Of a stretch of 6,422 bases of DNA, positions 1 to 5,761 are shown in pieces. Under the pieces are notes generated by a model. That model did not search any database. It was not told where the DNA came from and was given only the letters and a program-made list of their open reading frames with translations. The stretch comes from Planctomycetota bacterium (GTDB taxonomy: Bacteria; Planctomycetota; UBA1135; GCA-002686595): assembly GCA_013140785.1 (NCBI GenBank), contig JABFRZ010000379.1, forward strand, positions 1-6,422, read 5' to 3'. The position numbers were made by a program, and so were the translations under genes. Each line of letters opens with the position of its first letter. Positions within the stretch are counted from its first letter, which is position 1.

Positions 1-1057
1 AGTACAGCCAGCCGGTGCTCTCGTGCACGAGGATCTCCTCGGTCTGGCCGAGGCGCGCCGCCACGATGGGGAGGCCCATCGACATGTACTCGAACAGCTT
101 CACCGGCGAGAAGTAGGGCGTGGCCGTGGGCTCGTACGGCACCAGCGCGAGGTCCACCGCCGCGAGCCAGTCCGGGACCTCGCCGTGGGGTACGGCGCCC
201 GGAGCGTGCACGACGCGCTCCAGGCCAGAAGTCCGCACGCGCTCGCGCACGCGCTCGAGCTCGGGTCCATCGCCCAGCAAGAGCAGACGGAACGGCGCCG
301 CGGCTCCGCCGAGCTGCAGGAGTGCCTCCACCAGTCGGATCACGCCGTGCCAGGGCTTCATCGCGCCCACGAAGCCGAGCACGGTCTCTGTCTCCCAGCC
401 CAGGCGGCGGCGGACCTCGGACGGTCCCGTGCGCGGGCGGAAGAGCTCGCCGTCGGCCGCGTTCGGAACGACCGTGATCCGCGTGGGGTCCGCGCCGTGC
501 TCGCGCGCATAGCTCTCCAGCCAGCGCGAGACGACCAAGAGCTCGTCGGCGCCGCCGAAGACTTGACGCTCGGCCTCCTCGGCGAGGTGCGGCAGGTCGA
601 GGCCACGCTGCTCGCGTTGCTCCTCGACCAGCGGCGCGTTGACCTCGAGCAGCAGCGGAACGCCGAGCGCGCGCGCGAGCTGCACCCCGGCCGTGCCGAA
701 GAGCGCGTAGCGTTCGTACAGGAAGTCGGGCCGGAACTCGGAGAGGAGCGGGAGCGCCTGGGCTTGCATGGCGAGCGAATAGAAGACGTTGCGCAGGTCC
801 TTCGAGAGCCGGTTGTCGCGGCAGATCGCCTCGCGCTTCAGCTGCTCGTACAGGGCCGCGGGACCGGGCTCGAAGGGCAGCGAGACGACCCGGCACGCCG
901 GCGCCTCGGCCGGGCCCTCGCCCGAGTCCGGCGTCAGCAGAACGAGCTCGTGCCCGCGCTGCGCGAGCGCCCCGACCATCTTGCGCACGTGCACCGAGGC
1001 GCCCTTGGTCCCGCGCACCGGAACGCCGAAATCCGTGGACAGGTAGGCGATCCTCAT
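1..1057 (-). CDS. GT4-type (glycosyltransferase group 1) protein, C-terminus cut by window edge
   Basis: This is probably a retaining GT-B fold glycosyltransferase that moves a sugar from a nucleotide-sugar to a polysaccharide, lipid or protein acceptor at the cytoplasmic face of the membrane. The frame is open from the ATG at 1057 to the left edge, giving 352 residues. The N-terminal Rossmann half begins MRIAYLSTDFGVPVRGTKGA, and the G-x-KGASVHV loop (residues 16-24) is typical of the acceptor domain. The C-terminal donor domain begins near residue 195 (VVPNAAD), followed by GFVGAMKPWHG (228-238) and LLLLGDGPELE (258-268). The donor-site signature SPVKLFEYMSMGLPIVA is at 317-333, with the conserved Glu at 323. 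GT4 enzymes usually have about 370-420 residues, so a few dozen are missing. An in-frame ATG at 1078 would add MDRIPGP; I prefer 1057 because the family normally starts at the first strand. No Shine-Dalgarno sequence is visible. Sugar donor and acceptor cannot be inferred. Confidence 0.93.
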   Translation of the reverse strand, partial: MRIAYLSTDFGVPVRGTKGASVHVRKMVGALAQRGHELVLLTPDSGEGPAEAPACRVVSLPFEPGPAALYEQLKREAICRDNRLSKDLRNVFYSLAMQAQALPLLSEFRPDFLYERYALFGTAGVQLARALGVPLLLEVNAPLVEEQREQRGLDLPHLAEEAERQVFGGADELLVVSRWLESYAREHGADPTRITVVPNAADGELFRPRTGPSEVRRRLGWETETVLGFVGAMKPWHGVIRLVEALLQLGGAAAPFRLLLLGDGPELERVRERVRTSGLERVVHAPGAVPHGEVPDWLAAVDLALVPYEPTATPYFSPVKLFEYMSMGLPIVAARLGQTEEILVHESTGWLY

Positions 1058-1067
1058 GGGGCCGGGG

Positions 1068-1073
1068 ATTCTA
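1068..1073 (-). promoter_or_regulatory. -10-like hexamer TAGAAT just upstream of the glycosyltransferase
   Basis: On the minus strand the hexamer TAGAAT matches TATAAT at five of six positions and ends 10 bases before the ATG at 1057. No Shine-Dalgarno sequence lies between them and no good -35 hexamer sits at the usual distance. If it works, transcription would begin only a few bases before the start codon, so the mRNA would be nearly leaderless. The in-frame ATG at 1078 lies just upstream of the hexamer, which supports 1057 as the start if this is the promoter. Confidence 0.35.
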
Positions 1074-1146
1074 TCCATGCGCGCCGAACGCAAGACAGCG
1101 TTCCGCGCGGGCGCACCCGCGTCTAGAGCCCGCTCTCCCCCTAGTC

Positions 1147-1187
1147 GGTCCGAGCGCGACTCGGATCCGAGACGCCCAGAGACGCCC
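1147..1187. promoter_or_regulatory. Palindrome and helical-phase direct repeat in the divergent intergenic region
   Basis: This lies between the divergent glycosyltransferase and the 174-residue gene. CTCGGATCCGAG at 1160-1171 is a perfect 12-bp palindrome. TCCGAG also occurs at 1149-1154 and pairs across a 5-base loop with CTCGGA at 1160-1165, so three half-sites lie within 23 bases. Directly after, GAGACGCCC occurs at 1169-1177 and again at 1179-1187, a 10-bp spacing that places both copies on the same DNA face. The arrangement fits an operator for a dimeric regulator, but GC-rich DNA produces short palindromes by chance. The rest of 1058-1247 shows nothing else I can support beyond the two -10-like hexamers. 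Confidence 0.3.
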
Positions 1188-1212
1188 TCGCGCTCGAGTG
1201 CGAAGACGGGAG

Positions 1213-1218
1213 TAGGAT
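1213..1218 (+). promoter_or_regulatory. Weak -10-like hexamer TAGGAT before the 174-residue gene
   Basis: TAGGAT matches TATAAT at four of six positions and ends 29 bases before the ATG at 1248. No recognisable -35 element lies 16-18 bases upstream. It is listed because it resembles the TAGAmT hexamers near two other starts in the window. Confidence 0.2.
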
Positions 1219-1247
1219 CAGGTCGAGCTTTTCCTCCACGCACGGAC

Positions 1248-1772
1248 ATGTCCGAACCCTCTCTCGAGTGCACGGCGCGGATCCAGGCCCAGGCTCTGGA
1301 GCGAGGCACCTGGATCGTTGTGCTGAAAGCCGACCAGGTGCCGCACGTGGCGCTGCTCCAGCGCGGGGTCTGCTTCTCGCTCGAGCACGACGGCAACCAC
1401 CGCTATCCGGCCCAGAAGCTGTGGCGCCTGATCGAGTCTCGGCAGATCCCGACCGTGCTGTGCCGGCTCACTGCGCAGGCCGAGGGTTCCGTCGCGGCCT
1501 TCTTCGAGGCCTTCGACCGACTCGAGGGCGACGCCAACTGCTTCCTGCCCGTGCGCGACCACTGTGCCTCGTGGTTCCCGGCCGCGGCTGCGTGCGACTT
1601 CGTCTTCCAGCTGATCCCCCTGCTCGACTCGGCGGGCAAGATCGAGCTGGCCGCGAGCGTGAACCTGCCGGGCGGGTCCGGCTCGCCCTATGTCTTCCCC
1701 CAGTACGACCAGACCGAGATCCGCGCGCGCATCGCCGCTGTACGCCGCTCCGTCGCCGGCGCCGGCGATTGA
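1248..1772 (+). CDS. Hypothetical protein, 174 residues, family not recognised
   Basis: I do not recognise this protein. The frame is open from 1056, but the translated stretch before 1248 is low-complexity Arg/Ser/Pro and overlaps the start of the divergent glycosyltransferase, so ATG 1248 (MSEPSLECTARIQ) is the sensible start. There is no clear Shine-Dalgarno sequence. There is no signal peptide and no membrane helix, so it is probably cytoplasmic. The body reads like a folded alpha/beta protein: a strand TWIVVLK (21-27), then HVALLQRGVCFSLEHDGN (33-50), KLWRLIESRQIPTVLCRL (57-74), FFEAFDRLEG (85-94), CFLPVRDHCASWF (98-110) and a charged C-terminal helix (155-168). Six cysteines (8, 42, 72, 98, 106, 116) is a high number for its size. 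Base composition matches the neighbours. Third-position GC and the balanced hydrophobic pattern support real coding. No function can be assigned from the neighbours. Confidence 0.78.
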   Translation: MSEPSLECTARIQAQALERGTWIVVLKADQVPHVALLQRGVCFSLEHDGNHRYPAQKLWRLIESRQIPTVLCRLTAQAEGSVAAFFEAFDRLEGDANCFLPVRDHCASWFPAAAACDFVFQLIPLLDSAGKIELAASVNLPGGSGSPYVFPQYDQTEIRARIAAVRRSVAGAGD

Positions 1773-1802
1773 CTTTTCCCTTGTAGCGCGCGCGCCCTGC
1801 CC

Positions 1803-1817
1803 AGCGGGAATCCCGCT
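1803..1817 (+). terminator. Short palindromic hairpin after the 174-residue gene
   Basis: AGCGGGA and TCCCGCT flank a single A, 30 bases after the stop at 1772. As RNA it can form a 5-bp stem (AGCGG/CCGCT) with a 5-base loop. No U-tract follows, so it is a poor intrinsic terminator. It could equally be a 15-bp operator, since it ends 24 bases upstream of the -10-like hexamer at 1842. Confidence 0.3.
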
Positions 1818-1841
1818 GACCTAGCGCTGGCGTTTCGCTGC

Positions 1842-1847
1842 TAGACT
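1842..1847 (+). promoter_or_regulatory. -10-like hexamer TAGACT immediately before a GTG start
   Basis: TAGACT lies 7 bases upstream of the GTG at 1855, so a transcript starting at the usual distance would begin at or next to the start codon. CTGACC at 1816-1821 is the nearest -35 resemblance, but its 20-base spacer is too long. The context TAGACTCTCGGG resembles TAGAATCCCCGG before the glycosyltransferase on the other strand. Confidence 0.35.
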
Positions 1848-1854
1848 CTCGGGT

Positions 1855-1968
1855 GTGCTGGAACGCAAGGCCCGCTTCCTGCGCGAGGCGCTGCTCTTCG
1901 TCGCGCTCCTCGGCGGACTGCTCCTGATCCGCAACGTGATCCTGCCCGCACTGGGCGTGCCCACATGA
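1855..1968 (+). CDS. Small single-helix membrane protein, 37 residues
   Basis: This short frame starts at GTG 1855 and stops with TGA at 1966-1968. The product begins MLERKARFLREALLFVALLG and ends IRNVILPALGVPT. The first ten residues carry charged residues (E3, R4, K5, R7, R10, E11), followed by a hydrophobic run from about 12 to 25 long enough to cross the membrane, then Arg26 and a short second hydrophobic patch. This is the pattern of an inner-membrane miniprotein with a positive cytoplasmic end. No Shine-Dalgarno sequence precedes it, but a -10-like hexamer lies 7 bases upstream, which would fit a leaderless mRNA. A 7-bp hairpin begins 14 bases after the stop. I do not know a family for it. 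The main doubt is length: a 37-codon frame can occur by chance in GC-rich DNA, although the amphipathic design argues against that. Confidence 0.5.
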   Translation: MLERKARFLREALLFVALLGGLLLIRNVILPALGVPT

Positions 1969-1981
1969 AGCGCGCCGAGCT

Positions 1982-1998
1982 GCCCTCCGGCGGAGGGC
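1982..1998 (+). terminator. GC-rich hairpin after the miniprotein
   Basis: GCCCTCC (1982-1988) and GGAGGGC (1992-1998) pair perfectly around a GGC loop. It sits 14 bases after the stop of the 37-codon frame, where a terminator would be expected. There is no U-tract; GCGCGAAC follows directly. Flanking GCGCGCC and GGCGCGC segments could form a competing fold. Confidence 0.35.
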
Positions 1999-2065
1999 GC
2001 GCGAACTTCCCCGGAGACCCGAGCTCCGTAAGTCGCGCGCGTCCCGCGCGCCGCGCTTTCACGGC

Positions 2066-2094
2066 TTGACAGGATCGGGAGGCCTCTCGAAGAT
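2066..2094 (+). promoter_or_regulatory. Candidate sigma-70-type promoter for the large secreted protein
   Basis: TTGACA at 2066-2071 is a perfect -35 consensus, and GAAGAT at 2089-2094 follows with a 17-base spacer. The -10 matches only three of six positions, so the strength rests on the -35 and the spacing. Transcription from here would give a leader of about 130 bases before the ATG at 2230. Confidence 0.35.
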
Positions 2095-2111
2095 CCACGC
2101 GAGGCTTGGCG

Positions 2112-2152
2112 CACGGTTCCGCGGCATCCACTCCGAGGCATCCACGGTTCCG
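2112..2152 (+). repeat. Nested direct repeats in the leader of the large gene
   Basis: Two motifs each occur twice. CACGGTTCCG is at 2112-2121 and 2143-2152, and GGCATCCAC is at 2123-2131 and 2137-2145. The second copies overlap each other, so the order is A-B-B-A within 41 bases. The block lies between the candidate promoter and the start codon. It may be a duplicated protein-binding site or the remains of a local duplication. A small hairpin, CAGCG/CGCTG, follows at 2156-2171. Confidence 0.5.
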
Positions 2153-2217
2153 AGTCAGCGCGGTTTCGCTGCGCGACGGAGAGCCGTTCGGTTCTGCAGG
2201 CTACGACCGATCACCAC

Positions 2218-2222
2218 GAAGG
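2218..2222 (+). promoter_or_regulatory. Shine-Dalgarno GAAGG for the large gene
   Basis: GAAGG lies 7 bases before the ATG at 2230 and 10 bases before the adjacent in-frame ATG at 2233. The spacing favours 2230, although either gives a normal signal peptide. Confidence 0.55.
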
Positions 2223-2229
2223 TACTCCA

Positions 2230-5200
2230 ATGATGAACAGCACGAATCGCCGGCTCCAATTGGCGGTCACCCTATTGACGCTCCTCCACTTTGCGCCCAG
2301 CACCACGGCGCAAGATCCGCACTGGGACGCTTACAACGATCCGGTGCAATTCGAGAAGCTGTCGAGCGCGACGCAGAACCTGCTCATCGCGAAGTTCGGT
2401 CAGCCGCCGCGCTTCGACGAGAAGGGCAACCCCCTGCCCCCGATCCCCGCGGTCACCGCGCCTCCTCGTCCCGGCAAGGGTCTGAAGAGAGGCAGCTTGC
2501 AGCCGAGGCCCAGGGGTCCGCTCGATGTCCTCGGCAACGTCCTGGTCAACGATCCCAAGGCCGACCTGACGGCCCAGGACACGCAGAGCGAGACGGCCCT
2601 CGTGCTCGGCGCTGGATCCAACTTGATCGCAGGCTTCAACGACTCCGGGTCCTTCATCGGCGCGAACCACTTCACCGGCTGGGCCTACTCCTCGGATGGC
2701 GGCCAATCGTGGATCGACCCGGGCGTCTTGCCTGGCAGCGATGACGCCGGCGATCCGGTCCTCGCACGCGACAACACGACCGGCAGAACCTACTTCGCTT
2801 GCCTGTCCTTCGCCGGGGTCGGCATCAACATCTTCCGCTCGGACAACGACGGCGTGACCTGGATGCCGGCGGTCAACGGAGCGCCTGGATCCTCGGGCTT
2901 CCAGGACAAGGAGTGGATCGCGGTGGACAACTTCCCCGGCCCGGGGAACGGCAACGTCTATCACGTGTCGCGCGACTTCGGCTCGGGCAACGGGATCTTC
3001 TTCTACCGCTCCACCAATCAGGGCTCGACCTTTGGTCCGCTGGGAGGAATCCTGATCGCCTCGGGTTCGCCTTCCAACGTCCAGGGCGCCTACGTCGTGG
3101 TCGGAACCAACCACGACGTCTACGCCTTCTGGTACGACTCGAACTTCGCGCCGGCCCAGATCCGGATGCGGAAATCGATCGACCAGGGCCTGACGTTCGG
3201 CGCTCCGCTCACGGTGACCACGCTGACGAGCACGGCAGTGAACGGCAACCTGTCGCTCGTCGCGGGCTTCCGCTCCAATTCGTTCGCGCAGGTGGTCGTC
3301 AACCCGGTCAGCGGCAACCTCTACGCGGCCTACAACAACCCCGCCGCCCCTAGCGGGGGCGACCGCGGCAACATCTTCCTGCGCCAATCCACGGACGGCG
3401 GCGCGAACTGGAGCGCACCGATTCTGATCAACGACGACGGCACGGCGCGCGCCCAATACTTCCCCGCGCTCGCCTGCCGCCCCGACGGGACCGGACTCGC
3501 AGTCTGCTGGTACGACAACCGCAGCCACGCGGCCGACATCAACATGGAGCGTTGGGGCGTGACCGCCACGATCTCGGGCAGCACCCTCACCTTCGGCCCG
3601 AACTTCCGCATCACCGCGCAGTTCCCGCCCGTGTTCGGCGTGGACCCGGTCGTGAACTCCGTCTACATGGGCGACTACGACATGATGGCCGCCGACAACA
3701 CCTCCTACTACACGACCTGGGGCGACAACCGCGACGACAGTCTGGCGGTTCCGAGCCGCAAGAACGCCAACGTGCGCTTCACCAGCTTCGGACAGTCCGG
3801 GCCGGGTGCGTTCCTCGACCTCGATTCTGTCGTCGTCACCGGCGGCAACGGCAACGGACGCATCGAATTCAACGAGTGCAACGAGCTGGTCGTGACGCTG
3901 CGGAACAACGGCGCCGAGGCGGCCAACTCCATCGCGTCGATCCTGTCCACGCTGACCCCGGGCGTGACGATCGTCGATCCCGCACAGGCCTACCCAGATC
4001 TGCCCGCGGGCGAGGCCGGTTCCGCGACGTTCGAGGTGTCCACGTCACCTGCGTTCGCATGCGGAGCCACGATCCACTTCACGCTCTCTGTGAGCCATTC
4101 GGGCGGACCCCAGGTGCTCGAATTCGATCTCACTACGGGCGGCGCGGAGTACGTCATCACGGCGGGGGTGGATTCCATCGTCGCGGGCGTCACGGACATC
4201 GGGAACCACGGCGACGACGTCACCACGACCATCGCGCTGCCCTTCCCGGTCACGTTCTACAACGCGAGCTTTTCGAGCGCGACCTTCAGCTCGAACGGGA
4301 ACGTCCAGTTCACGGGCGCGAGCGCGTCGTTCAGCAACGTCTGTTTCCCCACCACGTTCCTGAGCAACGTCATCGCCCCGCAATGGGACGACCTGCGCAC
4401 GGACGCCGCGGGTTCGGGCATCTTCATCCGGACCACCGGCGTGACCCCGAACCGAGTGTTCCACGCCGAGTGGCGGACGACCTATTTCTCCTTCCCGGGC
4501 ACGGCGAACTTCGAGCTGCGCCTGCACGAGGGCTCCAGCAGCTTCGAGATCGTGTACGGAGTCGTCACGCAGAACTCGGCCGGCGCGACCATCGGCTGCC
4601 AGAAGGACACCGGCTCCAGCTTCACGTCGCACTCCTGCGACACGGCGGGCAGCGTCTCGTTCGGAACGATGCTCTCCTTCGCCCTGCCTGGCTGCCCGGA
4701 CGGCGGTGGCGAGTGCATCACGTGCGAGATCGTGTGCCCCGGAGACATCCTCCAGGACAGCGATCCCGACCAGTGCGGCGCCATCGTCGATTACCCGACC
4801 CCGACGACGACGGCCGGCTGTGGCATCGTGACTTGCACGCCGCCCTCCGGCTCGTTCTTCCCGCTCGGCACGACGACGGTCTTCTGCTCGACGGAAGCGG
4901 GACCGACCTGCTCTTTCGACGTCACCGTGGATGAGGGCCAGGTCTGCGTCGTGCTCGACTTCCAGAGCGAGGACGACTTCGCCACGGCGCTCTTCAACGG
5001 GCAGACGATCTCCACGCCGCCCGAGTTCGGGAACCTCGTGGCGATCGGGAGCTCCGGCCCGAACGCGGGCGCGGCCATCTTCGACTCGACCCCCGGTGGG
5101 CCGAACGATCCGAGTCAGGACCGCGACCTGCTCGTGGGCAGCGGCCTCGTCTTGATGCTGCAGACGACCGACAACACGACCCAGACCGTGCCCGGCACCT

Positions 5201-5574
5201 TCGATCGCCCGAACGACGAGGAGGACGGCGGCACATTGAGTTTCTCCTTCGCGACGCCCGCGCTGCTCCAGAGCCTCGACCTCATCGACATCGACACCGG
5301 TGCGGACGAGTCCAGCAGCGTGATCCTCACCGACGCCCTCGGGCGCACGCGCATCTACTCGATCCCGGCTGGATGGACCGGGGACCTGCTCCTCGGACAG
5401 CCGGGGATCCTGACGCTCGACCTGACCACGCTCGCCACGCAGCCCGGATTCGCCTCGACTGCCACGGCCTCGCAAGATCCGAGCTTCGATGCCGAGCACG
5501 TCATGACGCTCGAGGTCCACCTCGGCAGCTCCGGCGCAGTCGACAACCTCGCCTGGTGCCGATCCGGTTGTTGA
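2230..5574 (+). CDS. Secreted multidomain protein: Asp-box beta-propeller, beta-sandwich modules, HYR domain
   Basis: This 1114-residue protein is exported and probably acts in the periplasm or outside the cell in binding or adhesion. Residues 1-27 form a signal peptide: basic NRR at 6-8, a hydrophobic core at 9-22, and likely cleavage after STTA at 27. Residues 100-520 are a sialidase-like propeller with five Asp-box motifs: SSDGGQSW (154-161), SDNDGVTW (204-211), STNQGSTF (261-268), SIDQGLTF (316-323) and STDGGANW (387-394). WYDNRSH (427-433), YMGDYD (479-484) and TTWGDNRDD (495-503) follow. The catalytic FRIP-type Arg motif of GH33 sialidases is absent, so enzyme activity is unlikely. Residues 528-637 are a beta-sandwich with GNGNGRIEFNE (539-549), resembling CARDB/APHP modules. 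Residues 640-820 are a beta-rich module with SSNGNVQF and APQWDDL. Residues 829-901 are a cysteine-rich HYR domain (CPGDI, PLGTTTVFCS). Residues 905-1114 are a module with AAIFDSTPGGPNDPSQDRDLL that I associate with secreted planctomycete proteins. There is no C-terminal anchor (PEP-CTERM or LPXTG); the protein ends WCRSGC. Confidence 0.93.
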   Translation: MMNSTNRRLQLAVTLLTLLHFAPSTTAQDPHWDAYNDPVQFEKLSSATQNLLIAKFGQPPRFDEKGNPLPPIPAVTAPPRPGKGLKRGSLQPRPRGPLDVLGNVLVNDPKADLTAQDTQSETALVLGAGSNLIAGFNDSGSFIGANHFTGWAYSSDGGQSWIDPGVLPGSDDAGDPVLARDNTTGRTYFACLSFAGVGINIFRSDNDGVTWMPAVNGAPGSSGFQDKEWIAVDNFPGPGNGNVYHVSRDFGSGNGIFFYRSTNQGSTFGPLGGILIASGSPSNVQGAYVVVGTNHDVYAFWYDSNFAPAQIRMRKSIDQGLTFGAPLTVTTLTSTAVNGNLSLVAGFRSNSFAQVVVNPVSGNLYAAYNNPAAPSGGDRGNIFLRQSTDGGANWSAPILINDDGTARAQYFPALACRPDGTGLAVCWYDNRSHAADINMERWGVTATISGSTLTFGPNFRITAQFPPVFGVDPVVNSVYMGDYDMMAADNTSYYTTWGDNRDDSLAVPSRKNANVRFTSFGQSGPGAFLDLDSVVVTGGNGNGRIEFNECNELVVTLRNNGAEAANSIASILSTLTPGVTIVDPAQAYPDLPAGEAGSATFEVSTSPAFACGATIHFTLSVSHSGGPQVLEFDLTTGGAEYVITAGVDSIVAGVTDIGNHGDDVTTTIALPFPVTFYNASFSSATFSSNGNVQFTGASASFSNVCFPTTFLSNVIAPQWDDLRTDAAGSGIFIRTTGVTPNRVFHAEWRTTYFSFPGTANFELRLHEGSSSFEIVYGVVTQNSAGATIGCQKDTGSSFTSHSCDTAGSVSFGTMLSFALPGCPDGGGECITCEIVCPGDILQDSDPDQCGAIVDYPTPTTTAGCGIVTCTPPSGSFFPLGTTTVFCSTEAGPTCSFDVTVDEGQVCVVLDFQSEDDFATALFNGQTISTPPEFGNLVAIGSSGPNAGAAIFDSTPGGPNDPSQDRDLLVGSGLVLMLQTTDNTTQTVPGTFDRPNDEEDGGTLSFSFATPALLQSLDLIDIDTGADESSSVILTDALGRTRIYSIPAGWTGDLLLGQPGILTLDLTTLATQPGFASTATASQDPSFDAEHVMTLEVHLGSSGAVDNLAWCRSGC

Positions 5575-5604
5575 CGCCGCGCACGGAGCGTGGCCAACGT
5601 GGAC

Positions 5605-5636
5605 GTGGGCGCGGACGCTCGAGAGTCCGCGCCCAC
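5605..5636 (+). terminator. 12-bp perfect-stem hairpin after the large gene
   Basis: GTGGGCGCGGAC (5605-5616) and GTCCGCGCCCAC (5625-5636) are perfect inverted repeats around an 8-base loop containing CTCGAG. The hairpin starts 31 bases after the stop at 5574 and is the most stable short hairpin in the window. The downstream sequence CGGGTTGAGCG lacks a U-tract, so it is either a U-poor intrinsic terminator or a 3'-end-stabilising structure. The DoxX gene lies downstream on the same strand, so it separates the two units. Confidence 0.65.
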
Positions 5637-5749
5637 CGGGTTGAGCGCGCTCGCCGCGGTCAGCAGTCGGCCGACGGGCCGGAAGCGCATTCCAGTGCTC
5701 CCGCGCCAGAGCCGCGCCTGGGGGACTTCACATGACGCCCGCGGGAGTC

Positions 5750-5754
5750 GAGGA
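5750..5754 (+). promoter_or_regulatory. Shine-Dalgarno GAGGA that supports the inner DoxX start
   Basis: GAGGA lies 7 bases before the ATG at 5762. A competing GGGGGA at 5720-5725 lies 6 bases before the in-frame ATG at 5732. Both are plausible ribosome-binding sites, so the start is chosen on protein grounds: MLTRFLAMQSDFAYACLR matches the usual family N-terminus, whereas the extra MTPAGVEDGS does not. Confidence 0.4.
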
Positions 5755-5761
5755 TGGCAGC

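Noticed and set aside
23..1126. Long plus-strand frame of 367 codons opposite the glycosyltransferase
   Set aside because: Its product is Arg/Glu/His/Ala-rich with no fold-like pattern, while the minus strand gives a clear GT4 protein; it is an antisense shadow in GC-rich DNA.
1965..2069. 34-codon frame overlapping the miniprotein stop by ATGA
   Set aside because: The overlap looks like translational coupling, but the product is Arg/Ser/Pro/Gly-rich without structure and the frame contains the 1982-1998 hairpin, so I treat it as noncoding.
2527..3790. Catalytic sialidase (GH33) assignment for the propeller
   Set aside because: Asp boxes are structural and occur in many non-enzymatic propellers; the FRIP-like Arg motif and a clear catalytic set are missing.
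3552..4934. 460-codon plus-strand frame inside the large gene
   Set aside because: The translation is Arg/His/Pro-rich low complexity in a shifted frame of the secreted protein, and no Shine-Dalgarno or domain is visible.
4045..5520. 491-codon minus-strand frame opposite the large gene
   Set aside because: Arg/Glu/Val/Ala-biased composition typical of antisense frames to GC-rich coding sequence, with no motif; the same applies to the minus frame at 2272-3528.
5643..5681. Short palindromes GAGCGCGCTC (5643-5652) and GTCGGCCGAC (5666-5675)
   Set aside because: Ten-base GC palindromes are expected by chance at this base composition and no promoter element adjoins them.
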